Positions 45,640 to 59,134 are shown, counted from the first letter of the stretch. The stretch is DNA of 64,000 nt from Aureobasidium sp. EXF-3400 (GCA_024195585.1 SWBL01000197.1:1-64000), one strand, 5' to 3'. The notes: a model not told the origin generated them from the letters alone. Translations and numbers: made by a program.

Positions 45640-47268
45640 ATGAATATGGACCCCAGCGACAGACAAAGGCAAGACTGGACTCACCGACAACCGAGTCCCG
45701 TCGAGCGCCTGGCTAACAAGCAATCCAGAGCTGCTTTGCCGCCCATCAAAATGCTCGATATTGTGAAAGCAAAGCGTGAAGAGGCCGAATACCAGACTCG
45801 TGGCACAAACATGTCCATGGCGCCTTCTGCCACAAACAGCCCCAACATCACCTACCCTTCTGGCCCCCCACCACCTTACAGTCGTCCTTCGTTTCCCGAT
45901 GCCCGCCTTGCTTCAGAAATGCGTCGTCCTTCAAACGAAGACCCCGCAAACCAGGCCAACAAGCAGTCGCTGCCATCGATCCACGAGGCTCTCGGCGTAG
46001 AGCAACCTGCTTCCTATCCTTCCGCCACTCACAGACCTTACTCATCCGCTCCTCAAACTGCCTATCACGCTCCGGCCACTGCACCTTCGCCTATTTCGCC
46101 CAGAAGGTCGTTCGCTGCCATGGATCCTCCCCCACCACCGCAATCCACTGTCTTTACCCATGGTCCTCGCAGCCCCTACCCGCAGCCTCATCAGGAGATC
46201 AGTCCTCGTCAAGTCTCGGAACATGATCGTCAACGTTCAGTATATGCGCCTCAGCCAATGGTATCGCACACCGGCCAGTCTCCTTTGAACCACCAATCGC
46301 AATACCCCCGTTCATATCCGGCCACTGCTTCTCACGAAAGGACCGCTTCACACCCTCTTAGCATGCCTCCTGTCGCTCCTCCTCCGTCAGCTCCTCAGCA
46401 TGCTGTTCCTTATGGCTACGCTCCTGCCCCTGTTGCGGTCCCTGCCCCAGCACCTTACGCATCTCATTACGCCTACCCTCCCCCGGCCCCGCACTCCGCT
46501 GCACCTACCTCATCCATATATCAACCATCAATCACCCAGCCTGCCCCTCCTCAAAACAGCGAACCAGGAAGAGCTCCTTTCGGCGACTCTGTAAAACGTC
46601 ATCTTGACATGTGGGACTTTGGTGAAGCCCTGAATGAGGTATGCCTGCCCCGCAAAATCTTCACATCTACGCGTCACTAACCAAAACACCAGATTGCCGA
46701 CTCTAGCAGTCACATGCTGGAATTTAGCAGACAATGTGGTGCTCGCCTGCATCAATCTCAGAGATCCGATCCCACCCCTGGTAACCTGCCTCAACTGCAG
46801 GAAATTGATCACCTGATGGAAAAGTCACGCCGCCAACTTGATTGCTATGCTAAGATGAGAGAGTTCATCATCGCTCAACAAACAGCCTACTTCCATCAAG
46901 CTCAAGAACAACAATCCAGAGCTCAAGAAGGCATCAAGCGCGATTCTGTTCATCAGAGCGAAGAGTCAAAAGCTGGCGGATTTGCCGGTGCCGAGGCCAA
47001 GAAACGCAGAGGTGTAAGCATTTATTCTTATCAAATTCTGTAGAACAATGACTGATCCAATCTCTAGCGCGCTGCTCCCCCAGGCAGATGTCACAGCTGT
47101 AACAGAGCCGAGACGCCCGAATGGCGCAGGGGCCCAGATGGAGCTCGCACCTTGTGCAATGCCTGCGGTCTTCACTACGCCAAGCTGACAAGAAAAGCTG
47201 GGAAGAACGCAGCGGCCATCTCCAGCTCCAACCTTCGTCCCAAGGCTTCTGAGGATACGCAAAACTGA
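45640..47268 (+). CDS. nsdD: NsdD-type GATA zinc-finger transcription factor
   Basis: Nuclear regulator; NsdD/SUB-1/Csm1 orthologues control sexual development, conidiation balance and secondary metabolism. Three exons (45640-46638, 46693-47013, 47068-47268) give 506 residues, all junctions phase 0. The N-terminal 300 residues are Pro/Ser/Ala/Tyr-rich, with LPPIKMLDIVKAKREE and the short conserved SLPSIHEALG motif; a helical region (FSRQCGARLHQSQ ... EEIDHLMEKSRRQLDCY-like) follows at about 340-420. One C-terminal GATA finger of the CX2CX18CX2C type (CHSCNRAETPEWRR, then LCNACGLHYAKLTRK) ends the protein. A single 18-residue-loop finger at the extreme C-terminus is the NsdD arrangement. A 4.2-kb upstream non-coding region fits a developmentally controlled gene. 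Confidence 0.93.
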
Positions 47269-48713
47269 AGCCTGCAGAGCGAGACACTCGATGGCGGTCC
47301 AGCGGGCCGTACTGCTGAGGCCTCTGTTGTATATGTCGGCCGACACGAGTGCATCGGCTGATCGGCACAACACGAATACGTCTTCTTAGGTCCCCTTTCA
47401 TTTCGGAATTGTTATTTACAACAAAAAAAAAGCAAAAACATGTGCGGGCGTCACATGCGTGGGGCCTTATTAGAGGTCGTATTTCTCCGGGATAACCTCG
47501 ACCGGACAGTACATCAACAAGTTTCTGCAAGAGGTTTTTAGGCCTCTCGACTGCATATTTCGTATACGATGGATCACGGAACACGCATAGGATGGCTATT
47601 AGGCCATCATTACGACACTAGCATTGGGAGCACGGAGTTCTGCAGGATATGCTTGGTTGGCGGGAGTTTGATTTTGATTTGCGGATTTGATTTGCGACAT
47701 GGCTCAATCGGCCATGTTAGTGGCTCGACGAGCACAGAGCTATTAGGCTCTCATTGGTGTTTGGCTACCAGGCTGTCGCATTCAGGCAGATGGTAATGGG
47801 GAAGAATTGTTTATTTATGGCGTGTTTGATATTTGGGGAGAAGAGACTGGTGGAAAGTAGAGAGTTTCGCCATGTGGTACATGAATATAATCATGTGTTT
47901 GTACAGGCTTGCTGCATATCAACGTGAATCCTTGACAGGTACTAGTCGCCTGATTACAGACAGACTAGGCATATCAGGGTCAATTGCACAGGTTCGCAGC
48001 GAGAGAGAAACGAATGCGATGTAGATAGCACGGAGAGGGAAGCGAATGAAATGCAGACAAGACTACGGAGTAGTTTGACGGTTCTGCATGCAGGGATCGT
48101 TGGACTTGTGTATTGACTGTAGTGGGCAGGTGCAAGTCGGTGGCTGTGGCACGTGGAATTCCGGATGGCTGCGTCTGACAGGTGCAAAAGTCGACATGCC
48201 GTCGCGCCTGCCCTAAGCTCCGACCTGCTCAGAGCAGAACGTCGTCCGGGAAAGCACAAAAGTACCGGCAGTCGCAGCTGAGCAAGATGCTGAGTAAGAG
48301 ACGGGAGTCGTGTGTGTATAGGTAAGATGGACTGATTAGGGTTGATGCCCCGCGATCGGGAGCGTCCGTGGGCAGTTTGGCAATGGCGTGCTTTGTCGGA
48401 GGGTGGTGGTCACTGGGCGTCGAGCATTTGTAATGCGATTATTTCACATCAATCTCGAGCCGACTTGTGCTCGACCTGCCATATCGTTTTCTTTGCTGTC
48501 TCTACCCGCTGTCCACTTTCCGTCGACCTCTCAGCATATCCCGACAAGCTCCACTATGTGGTAGCCGCCCACACGACTGCCTATCGCGGCCCATCAACAT
48601 TTCTGCCATCCAACACAATTCTTGCAGCCGCGCCTGCAGCTGCTCTCGTTTCAGCAACACCACTCTTGGAAGCCAATTGAAGAGCCTGTACTACGTAGTG
48701 CAAGTCACAAGCC
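47269..48713. other. interval between GATA factor and glutamate-cysteine ligase
   Basis: 1.45 kb holding the presumed nsdD 3' UTR and the next gene's promoter. The third exact copy of TACGGAGTA is at 48064-48072. An A-run (9 A) lies near 47423. Open frames near 48342-48844 overlap the next gene's first exons in other frames. Confidence 0.5.
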
Positions 48714-50911
48714 ATGGGTCTCTTGTAGGAGAAATCACCGACCTCGATTCGACCCCGACACAGGCTAATCACACCCATCTACAGAGCGCTGGGAACGCCG
48801 CTTGCCTGGCCCGAAGCGAAGAAGGTCGCCGGACAGGTCCGTGAATGGGGCATTGAGGTACGTGTACCCACTCGAGTTGATGCACAAGAGCACAAGAGCT
48901 GAGAACAAGCAATAGCAACTATTGGCGACCTGGAGACGAGCCAAGGGCAAAGAGCGCGATGCCCTCCTTTGGGGAGACGAGATCGAATACCTTGTCGTGA
49001 CATACGATGACGACAAACGTCAGGTCCGACTCTCGCTACGCCAGGCAGATATTCTCGAGGCTTTGGCTAGCGATGAGAAGCTCCTCGCTCAGGGCGGTGG
49101 TGTAGACGAGATCCAGCGTGGCTCAGCCAGGTCCGGCAAAACCGCTCCCGTATTCCACCCCGAGTTTGGTCGTTTCATGCTCGAAGCCACGCCTGGCCGA
49201 CCATGGGGAATTGACCTCAAGGATCTGCTTGACGTCGAGCCAGACATGAAGTGGAGGTAGGCGCGCATCCTACAAACCATCTCATGAAGAGTTATAGCGC
49301 TGACTGGCTTCCTAGGCGCAAGATCGCAAAGGAGCACATGGAACCTAGCGAGTTTCCCATCACTCTGACCACCTTCCCACGACTGGGCGCCAAAGAGCGC
49401 TCCATTACTCCCGAGTACCCGCTGAACGGCGATAAGCTGAGATCTCAGTTCCTGCCCGACGAGATCGCGAACCCCCATATCCGTTTCCCAACTCTAGCCG
49501 CAAACATCCGCGCTCGCAGAGGCCGCAAGGTCGAGATCAACGTACCTGTCTACAAGGACGAGAAGACTACATGGCCATTCAATGACCCAACCGTCGATTA
49601 CGACCTTCACACTTGGCCCGAGGATGACGACGTCCGCAATGGAGCCGCCAAGGAAAACCACATCTACATGGACGCCATGGCTTTCGGCATGGGAAGCTGC
49701 TGTCTTCAAATCACCTTCCAGGCAAAGAACATTGACGAAGGTCGCAAGATGTATGACCAACTTAGTCCAATTGGTCCCATTCTGCTCGCTTTGACTGCCG
49801 CCACACCCATCTACAAGGGTTTCTTGGCCGACACAGACGTCAGATGGAACCAGATCAGCAGAGCAGTCGATGACAGAACCCCTGAGGAACTCGGAGAGAA
49901 GGTTCGTAAACCATTTGGTTTCCGCACAACCAAGCTAACAAGTTGCAGCCATTGAAAGACTCGAGGTGGCAGATCCCCAAATCTCGATACGCTTCAAACT
50001 CTACATACATCGCTCAAGATCCTCGCCTACGCAAGGAATACTTTGATCCTAACCTTGTAGTTGACCCCGACATGAGGCAGAAACTCGTAGACGGTGGTAT
50101 GGATGACCTACTGGCCACCCACTTTGCCCATCTCTTCATTCGCGATCCCATCGTCGTTTTCAACGAAGACTTGCTAGAGCTGGATTTGAACAAGGTTGAC
50201 CACTTCGAAAACCTACAATCCACAAACTGGCAACACATGCGCTTCAAGCCGCCGCCACCAGGCAACGATATTGGCTGGCGTGTCGAAGTCAGACCCATGG
50301 AAATTCAAATCACCGACTTTGAGAACGCCGCATTCTCTGTCTTTGTCGTCCTCATCACTCGCGCAATTCTCAGTTTCGATCTCAACTTCTACATCCCCAT
50401 CCAAAAGACGACTGAAAACATGGAAACGGCACACCTGCGTAATGCAGTCACGGAACAAAAATTCTGGTTCCGCAAAAACCCATTCCCAGCCACCAGACAA
50501 CCGAGATCGGGTACTTCGACACCGACTCAATTCTCGCGTCCTCCTAGTCCATCAGCTCGTGTTGAGGATGAGTATGAACTCATGACTGTGGATGAAGTCA
50601 TGAATGGTAAATCTGATGGCTTCCCTGGACTGATTCCTCTGGTTGAACGTTATCTTTCCAGCATCAATGTTGATGTGGAGATTCGTTGTGAGATGGCTAG
50701 GTATCTGAAGTTGATTCGCCAGCGTGCGACAGGCGAGCTGTGGACTGCTGCCAAGTGGATCAGACATTTCGTTGCTGAGCACAAGGAATACAAGCAAGAC
50801 AGTGTGGTTGGCGAGGGCATTACCTTTGATCTTGTCAAGGCTGTTGAGCAAATGACTATCAACGAAGGCAAAGATGGTTTGGGCGCTGAGATGCTGGGTC
50901 AGAGGAAGTGA
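48714..50911 (+). CDS. GSH1: glutamate-cysteine ligase (gamma-glutamylcysteine synthetase)
   Basis: First and rate-limiting enzyme of glutathione synthesis (ATP-dependent ligation of Glu to Cys), cytosolic. Five exons (48714-48724, 48785-48857, 48916-49256, 49316-49901, 49949-50911) give 657 residues. The first coding exon is just 11 nt; the joined start MGLLALGTPLAWPEAKKVA matches eukaryotic GCL. Signatures: LLWGDEIEYLVV, FHPEFGRFMLEATPGRPWG, HIYMDAMAFGMGSCCLQ, LALTAATPIYKGFLADTD, and DPIVVFNEDL with WQHMRFKPPPP. The two Cys in GSCCLQ are usual for this motif. A short Ser/Pro/Thr-rich insertion at about residues 520-545 (RSGTSTPTQFSRPPSPS) interrupts the core, as in other filamentous fungi. 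Confidence 0.96.
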
Positions 50912-51092
50912 GGTTTTGAGTAAGAAAAGTCCCGAGCATATATTCCTATCCTGGTATTTGCATACATCCCTAGCCAGAGGGCGCCTATCGAATATACTCT
51001 AGAGCAGATACCCTAGTACATAACACTTTCCCGATACATTTCTTTCAGCTTTACCATCCTTTGCTCAGTTGTTCCTCGATGGCCATTCATCC

Positions 51093-53599
51093 TCAGAAAA
51101 AGTCAAACCCAGGATTCATCGTCGTACTCAACGGCTCCACCTGCGTGAACGCCTCGAACGTACTCGGACTCATATCCAACAGATCATAGTCCAACCCTCC
51201 ACCTCCCGTTACATCACCGTTATCCAGATATGAAGCATCCATAAAGACCATATTCTGCTCTTCTTCAGGCATGACAGGTTGTTGCTGTTGCTGGCCGTGA
51301 AGATTTAGAGGCAGACTGTTGTGGGAAGAGTGTGATGAATGGTGGGATGAAGATAAAGGAACGAATTTTGGTGGGTGGAAGGGGCGGGTTGAGGGGTCGG
51401 TGGTTTGGTCGGTTTGGGAGGTTGTAAGGGCGTGGATGTCTAAACCCAGTACCATTAGTTCTTTGCGGATGAGCTTTGATGCTGTTGCGATGACTGTAAT
51501 CCGAGAGATTAGCTATCCTGCCTTTTTGTATGTCAAGAGTTGACGCAGCATACCGGGATTGGTCTTTTTGACTCTCTCCAGAGCAGAGAAGCAGTAGGAT
51601 AGTCTTTCCATGGTGTATCTTTGTGGATTGGTTGGGCTTGCTTGCAGTTCGAGCAGTAAGATTGATGTTGCGGTGTATAGACTGTAGGCTAGACTCAACA
51701 CCACGTGTCCATCACCAAATGTGCGGACAAAGAGATCGAAGAGTGCTATTATCGAGGTTGCAGAAGAAATGCATTGGATCAGGGGGTTTTGATCGATAGT
51801 TGTAGTTGGAGATGCGTGATTGGAGCTGCTAAGTCTGAGCAAGGTTCGATGCAGCAGAATGTTAATTGTGTGATAGAGGCAGCTGTATTCATATTAGTGA
51901 GGGCAAATCAAGGCCACGGAAGACTTACTTGAGTGTCACGATATGCGAAGGAGGTGCCAGTTGTGGTAGAGCTCCGACATTGATTTTGAGATGCTCGGGT
52001 AAGTCTCTCCACCATGCTCTCATCTTTGAGCTTTGCTCGAGGGCGCATGCTAGTGCACTGGATGACGATAAATCGCATGTCGGGCTGTAAAAGTGGATGA
52101 GGACCTGGTTGAGTATCTCGGCAAGTCCACACATATGTATGAAACATGAGATCGAATGTGCTTGTCTGGGCGGATAGTTGGCGGAGGCTAGACCATGTGG
52201 CACCCACGTCTCAATCTCTGCTGTGTCGTCCACTTTTGAACAGTCAGCAAGAGCTCTCACAACGGCAAACATGTAATGACAATAACACTTACTAATTACA
52301 CGTGGAGGACTGACGTGTGAGTTCTGCAACATAGGCGCTCGTCCGAAATATAACGCAATCAGCTTATCCCAAAAGTAACAACTCCAGAACAGTCGGTTTC
52401 TGATTTCAACATCTTCCACGGAGAATTGAGTTGACTCAGCGTAGTGTCGGCCGTCGATACACATGCCCATGTCATCGATCAGACGAAAGGCCATGCCACT
52501 GTACAGCCAAGCTTGTGTCCTATTCCCACGGCCACACTCTTGAGCACTGAGCAATAGCAGACTTTGAACCGTAGGTACTTTACTTTGCCCGTTTCTGAGG
52601 TCATCGAAGAGGTTCGTGACAGCAGTTTGGAAGAAGGCGGTTCCCTCGTCGAAAGGAGCAAGCAGTTCTTGCATTCCGGGTTCGGTCTTGCACCAGCGTA
52701 CAGAATGTGAGAGCATTGCGTTGAATAGTGCTGCCGAGTAGTACTGGCCTCCAGTCACCATATCGCCTGACAGCTATTAGCAACAGACCACCGAGTAGAG
52801 ATATCAACGGACATACGTGTGAAAGCTGGACGGTATACAAAATTGAACAGAGGTTGTATCCAAGACCAATGTGAATCAAGCAAGTATCGATATGGCTCCT
52901 GTCTGGAGTCAGTCTCTGGTAACGTCATCGCCGAACACAAAAGCATCAACTTACCGGCGTAACAGCGAGCTTCTCATACGCTCTCTCGCGCCATGCATTG
53001 TTCAGCAGACTCTCTCGTTTGAGCACATCTTCCTGCTGTTTCTCTGCTTCCTTGTCCGTCATCCTTGCCCGAACACTTCCAGGCAATTGAAACAAACTCG
53101 TAGACCCATGAAAAGCAACATCTTTGTCGTTGTCGCTCTCGGTAGGTTTAGGAGTCAGCGTTGAAGTTGCAATGCTGCTTTGCTCTGGAGAAACAGTCGG
53201 AGCTTGTGCTGTTGACGAAGAAGCCTCAAATGGAGAGGAAGTCGCGAGTAATGATTCAAGCTCCGCAACTCGCTTTTCCAACTTTTGCGTGTATGATAGA
53301 GTAGGCGCGCTTGATGAAGTCAGCTTGACTAATTCTATAGGCAGCTTTGAATGTTTTGGCTGCTTTTAGAGGACATCTTCGGCATGACAGGGACCCACAG
53401 TAAGAACTCGCAGGTCTCGGCGCGTGATTTACAGCGGTTGCATATGGGTTGTATTCCGTCGCATTTGACCTGAAACCATTGGTGATCAACAGTTGCTTGT
53501 GGTTACCTCTTTCTTACGGATTCATACCTTTCGCCTCCTGCAAGGTTCACAAGAGAAGGCGCTTTTCTTGGGGTGGCGGCTTGTAGCGGAAGCAGGCAT
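51093..53599 (-). CDS. Zn2Cys6 transcription activator with fungal_trans domain
   Basis: Predicted nuclear pathway regulator. Eight exons (53599-53528, 53469-53399, 53309-52955, 52898-52817, 52766-52293, 52232-51929, 51882-51554, 51493-51093) give 695 residues with every phase consistent. The binuclear cluster CEPCRRRKVKC ... CNRC ... C is split by intron 1 and followed by a linker and short coiled coil (LSYTQKLEKRVAELESLL). The middle homology region lies at about residues 170-450 (YYSAALFNAMLSHSVRW, CGRGNRTQAWLYSGMAFRL, RLFWSCYFWDKLIALYFGR), continuing LHRTLLRLSS in exon 7. The tail is Ser/Gln-rich and acidic, suited to activation. The central region resembles NirA-like regulators, but I would not assign a target. 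Intron 5 is 60 nt with an open frame. Confidence 0.9.
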
Positions 53600-54023
53600 T
53601 ATGCTTGTCACTCCATGAACAATACAATTTATCAACTAAGACGTGCTAGATGTGCTTTCTTCCAGGACCATCACCAGTCGATCGGTGCATGCTATTCGAA
53701 CAATAGCGCGACTGATCGTGTGGAGAACGTGGATGAAGGTGGAGCTGCGGGCGAGTACGGGGGAGAGCTTCGTCTCAAAAGTCTAAAGTTTGTCACAGTA
53801 GGAACTATCAAACTCCAAGAATAAGCTGGGAGATCATCGGAGGAGTACACCTCTTCATTCGTTATTACATATCTAGCTAATCATGCAACGGCGTTCTCGC
53901 ATCCAAGAATCATCCGTGCTCGGGACATATCTTCTTTTCTACCTTCTGACACCATGAAGCTTTTCCTACTCTACAAGTACCCAAATCACTTTTTGCATTC
54001 GATGTGAACACACGTGCAATATT
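53600..54023. other. activator promoter / DNA2 3' end
   Basis: 424 bases between two minus-strand genes. Nothing recognised. Confidence 0.5.
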
Positions 54024-57000
54024 CTACTCGATACCACCCAAAGCATCATTCACAATGTCCATCAGAACGGGTCTCTTGCCACTCGAGTGCTCCGTTCCAA
54101 ACAGAGCCTTAGTGCCTACTTTTCCGACCTTGTCAGGCACTTTGAAGGGCTTGTTAATCTTCGAATTGTCGTTGTGATACACGCTTTTGGTTGCTGGAGA
54201 CCCAGACAAGAAGTCTTCAATATCTTTGCGCTGGGCATGAGCATTACGCCTGCACTTTTTGGGATCTTCGCTGACTTCACGCCCATCAAGTAGATCCCTC
54301 TTGCATGGCGATTTTGCAGGTGTCTTCTGTGTAGCCAAACTCGCAACCAGTGCATCTTGAAAGTTGTGACCGCGCTCCGCCAACTTAGGAAGGTTGTAAA
54401 TCCATCCTTTACTTTCGACGAGTTTGAGGAACTTGTCGAGTAGTTCATTCGAGGCCAGTGTCTCCTTACTTCCAAGTACGACCATCTTGCTTCTGGCGCG
54501 CGTGAAGGCGACATTGAGGCGTCTCCAATCCCGGAGAAGATCACCGACGTTTCCCGTGTCGTTACTGCGCACGCAAGAGATGAACACCACTTCTTTGTCG
54601 CGGCCTTGGAACTTGTCCGCCGTATGCATCTCTACGCCTGAAGCTTCTGGATGAGACTTCAGCAACTGACGTAGCAGAGCAAGTTGGGAGCGGTAAAATG
54701 CTATGACTCCAATCTCGTTTGGAGGAACACCTTGAGAGATCAAAGAGAGAACCAACTGAGTAAGAAGCTGAGCTTCTGTAGCATTTACGATGCGAGAGCC
54801 CACTGCTGTTTCTTTTGGCACAGGACAAAGCGTGTCTGTGTTTGCGAACACTACTTTTCGAGATGGGGAGAGGACATCGGAGAGCCAGCAATTCCCTTGA
54901 GCTGGACCTAGGCAGAGATTTCGATCCAATGACCAAGAGCCTTGAGGTTCGGAGTGGTATCTCATTATGCCGTCAGGCCTGGAGACTTGAAGAGTCCGGG
55001 AAGCGACAGCTTCGTTACCACATTTTAGCCGGCCGGAGTAAATGAGAGTCTTGGACAGTAGTTGCACTTCCTCGCACATGCGGTATTGGTGTTCCAAATT
55101 GACCACACTCTCTGGGTGCCGGTCAGATAAGAGCTTGAAGAGACTGATATCGAGACCTCCTTCTTGAGCCTCACGGTTCTGTACCAGAGGAGGAAGTTGG
55201 TAGTGATCTCCAACAAGAACGAACGTTCTTGCCATTCGAATGGGTCCGAGACAGACCGGAAGGGTGATCTGTGATGCTTCATCCACAATGCAGTAGTCGA
55301 AGACTCTGCTTTGGAAGAGTTGGTGGTTGACACCTAGACAAGTCGTTGCGACAACTTGGGGCTTCATGTAGGTGTCTTCCAATTCTTCCATGCTTTGCTT
55401 GGGTGTTGCTGCCAGATGAGCAAATTCCTGGACCTCTGGATGGATCTTTGCTAGGGTACCTAGACGCAAGATAGATGCGTTAGAGTCTCGCAGCTTCAAT
55501 AGAATGTTGTCCACAGCAGTATGCGTGTATGAAGTCAAGAGCACACTCTTGCCACGAGCTACCAAGGCTCTGATGATGTGAGCAATGGTAGTCGTCTTTC
55601 CCGTGCCTGGCATGCCAAGCACAAGGGCATAGTCTCTAGCAGACATGACTTTGTCGATCGCAGCACGCTGATCCTTATTGATCTGCAGTTGACTGGCTGG
55701 TCCAGACAAGGCATAAGCTGCAGGTTCGAGCTTGAATTCCGGGTCAGTGTCTTCGACGATAAGCTTGCGCAAGTCTGCAGAGCGATAAACGTTGTCATCC
55801 ATCAGTGCCAGAAGGTTGTTGCGAACAGTGGCCATGCCATTGCTAAACTCGTCCTTGTCAAGACGATAGATGATAGGTGTTTCCTCAATGCCTTGAGCAT
55901 TCTGGCTGGGCTCATCTTCTCTCCCAACCTCCATTATCCCGGAGAATGTCTGGTTCGTGTCAGTGTCAAAGTCTGCTTGCTTCTGACGTGCGTTGTGCAG
56001 TCTTCTATCGACAGCAACCGTGATCCGGCCTCTCGATACTTTGGTCACATAGCCGTTGGCAAGCGCAAAGTGGCCCTTCTCACTCGATATGACGATCGGC
56101 TCTCCAGTGGTGATCTGAGACTCAGTGAAAGAGAAGCCTGGCGGAGGTTCCTTTTTGATGAGAGTGTAACGGTAGCGATTGATCTTGGTCATGTCATTGA
56201 GTTCTCTCATGGAACCCTTCTCGATGACGACTTCAGAGAAGCATCGACCAAGCTTCTCGCGCTCTGTACTCAGCATAGTCCACAGTTCGCGTCGAAACTT
56301 CATCAGTTCAGACTCTTCCTTCGTGAGGAGGTTGTCCCATTTCTTGAAGAAGTCTTGGTGGACAGGCTGTAACTTGCCGACGAGCTCGTTGAACTTTTCT
56401 TTGACACCAGCACTCTCTGTCGTACCATCCTCCGCAAGTTTGTGATAGAGAAAGCATTCTGTCTTGGCGTAACATCTTCCACACTTGCGCTCGTCCTGTA
56501 TCATGGGCGGTAGCTGAAGCCGCTCACGAACATAACAGGCAAGCTCATTGCGCTGCATGATCATGTGACGTAGTTCGTGGCGTATCGCTGGGATTCGTGT
56601 GATACTTGAGTTTTCCATGTAGTACAACAAGCCGTAGATGACATCCAGGTCGTATCTATCAGACAGCAGGAGCGTATACAACGCTGTCTGGGCGCGATGG
56701 GAGGTATTCGTAGTATTACGGCCCGTCTTGACTTCGAAAGGTACCGTCAATGCCCGTGTGCCTTGCTCGTCCTCCATGCGAACTTGGACGGTAGCGTCGA
56801 TATTGCCTTTTAGACCGTAGGTTGGCGACCATACATGTTCCTCAACATCAAGGAGTTTGGTGATGCTGACACGTATCTTCTTGCCACCTCTGTCTTCTGC
56901 AAGAGCATCTGGACCAGGCTTGGCTTTGACAAAGACTTTGGCCCAAGAGCTCATCTCAGGCATCTTGCTCTTGAGGTGCTCAAATGCCTTATTGGTGTCT

Positions 57001-59134
57001 TTATGTCCGAGTTCGAACAAGCTTTCCAAGTACTTGCCTACTGTCTTTCCAACAAGTTCATCCAGTGAATCTTGGTCCCAGTCATTTGTCTTCATAGCTT
57101 CTTGGAAGATCTCGTGAAGCATCGAGCCGTAGACGGCAGGCTCACTGGACCGGCTAGTGGCCTTGACTCTGTCCTGAAGGACGGCTCTGCGAATGCATTC
57201 AAAAGAATCGGCGACGACTGTGGCAGAAATCAAGTGGTCAGGATGCACGATGATCAGGTTCTCGGCGTCATCGATAGTGATTTGACCGGTCTTACTGAAG
57301 CGGCCAACGACGTGCACATAAGACCCAGGAGCACAGTGCGTTTCGAGCCATGATTGTCGCAGGGTGATGGATTTGCTCCGTTTTTGTATCTCGTCCTCAA
57401 CAGACAAGACCTGCATGTGGTTGTCAATTTCACCAAAACTCGCATGAGGAAGGGACGACGGCACGACACGTGGCTTACCTTTTCGGCCTGTTGACGACCA
57501 CGAAGATCGATGTATTGGCCATCTATAACTTGCTTCACCAAGTAGCGTTGAATGGCGCGTGACTTCTGAGTAGCCTTGATGACACTTAGCTATCTAACCC
57601 CTAGGAAGATTCGAGATACGTACAGAGCTAGCGCTTGTACTCGCTTCCAACGCCTGAGTAGCATCCATCTCGACTTGAACAAGTTGTTCCTCATCGAGGT
57701 CGGAACCACCGAACTCGTCATCATCGTCATCATCTGAGAAGCCGGTAAGATCGAAAGTTTGTGGCTGTTGTTGTTGAGGTGGCGGTACTGATATTGGTGG
57801 CAGCTGCTGACTGGGCTGCGCGATCGCGCATGTGTTCGGTTGTGAACCGAACTGACCATTAGAGGTACCAGGTCTGCTTTCGAAAAAGGAAACAGCGTTC
57901 TCGATCTCTTCATCGTCAAGATCATCTCCAAAGTCGTCGCCAAATTCATCTTCGTCCTCGTCAATGGTGTTCATTATCGTCGTATTAGTCATGTTGTTAT
58001 TCTGAAGGTTATTGGGTTGTTGCATCTCGGCGATAGTATCCAAGGTAATGTCAGTGTCGTCGAACTCGGTATCTTCATGCTGATAAGAATACTGTTGTGA
58101 CGAACGTGCCGAGGTAGGTTGTGATCTTTGGTGATCTGACATGGGTCTGTGAATCCTAGGGAACTCGCCCTTGTCAGGCAGAGGCGAAGAACTCGAAGGG
58201 ATGTCTTTGTGGGCAAGAGATTCTTGAACCTTTTCAACCAACATGCCTACTCGTGATAGAGGCTTTGCGACAGATGGATCCTGAGGAATGCTGTTGTCCC
58301 GGAATATGCCATTGACGCGGCGCCGTTTGACTCGCGAAGAAGGGAACTCCAGACCACAGCTTGCCCACCTCCTCAAGCCACCAACGCTGCCCCCTGGTGT
58401 TCTCGGGGCCGATCGAGGTGATGAGTCGTTCATAAGATGTGCGAGTGATGGTATGCGTTTCTCAATGGGCGTCTCGTCAGGGTTCCTGGCAGTAGCATAT
58501 CGCGTCCACAGTTCGGCGGCTGGATCGGCTCTCGGAGTTTTGAAAGCAGATTGTGGTAGTTTAGAATCGGGAAGGTCGGAGTCATCATTCTGAGATGAAT
58601 TGACAGGCGAAGAACTCTGTGGACGTCTCCTCCTCTGACGGGGAGTCAAGTCTGGGTGTGAGCTATTTGCTATCCAACCAATTTCTTCAACAGGTGATTC
58701 TTCTTGTGGCGTGGGTCTTCGTAAGGCATCCTCAGCGTTTCCAATAAGATCAGCAAGGGGCAGGCGCATGGCCGGCGTCGAAGGTAGAGGTTTGTCTTGC
58801 ACGGGTTTGGAGGGTGAAGATGGGATATGAGGTTGCTTGATGGGCGACAGCGGGTTTTCCTTATCGGGGTGGCGAGCAAACTCGAAGGCTTTCAATTTGG
58901 ATTTCGTCTCGGTCGAAGGTTGGATTGGAGGCTTCGTCGGTTGAATAGGTTTGCTGGTGGCCTCATCGGTCGAGGGCTTCTTGTCGAAGCTACGATTGCC
59001 TTGCCATCGCGGTTTTGACTATGGTGATTTAGATTTGGCCGACGCGTTTCGAAAGAGTTGATGAAAGAGTTGATTATTCTCACCTTTGAGCTATGATCTT
59101 GTTCAAAGAACGACTTCTGCCTTGACGATGACAT
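54024..59134 (-). CDS. DNA2: DNA2 helicase-nuclease (one unresolved exon junction)
   Basis: ATP-dependent helicase/flap nuclease for Okazaki-fragment processing, end resection and fork recovery. Exons: 59134-59084, 59018 to about 57624-57641, a small exon to 57479, and 57410-54024. The N-terminus is disordered; MSSSRQKSFFEQDHSSK is exon 1. The RecB-like nuclease has CIRRAVL, GSMLHEIFQEA and the iron-sulfur cysteines CGRCYAKTEC (near 56460-56490); the SF1 helicase has Walker A GMPGTGKTT (near 55590-55615), YCIVDEASQ, TADKFQGRDKEV and RRLNVAFTRARSK. The small third exon is problematic: the best-looking join (donor 57623, acceptor CAAG) puts KSRAIQRY one base out of frame with the certain downstream VKQVIDGQYIDLRG. 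An in-frame alternative uses donor 57640 and acceptor 57586, giving 1640 residues. Confidence 0.93.

Noticed and set aside
26437..50911. Sulfur-metabolism cluster from APS kinase and glutamate-cysteine ligase
   Set aside because: The two genes are more than 20 kb apart with many unrelated genes between.
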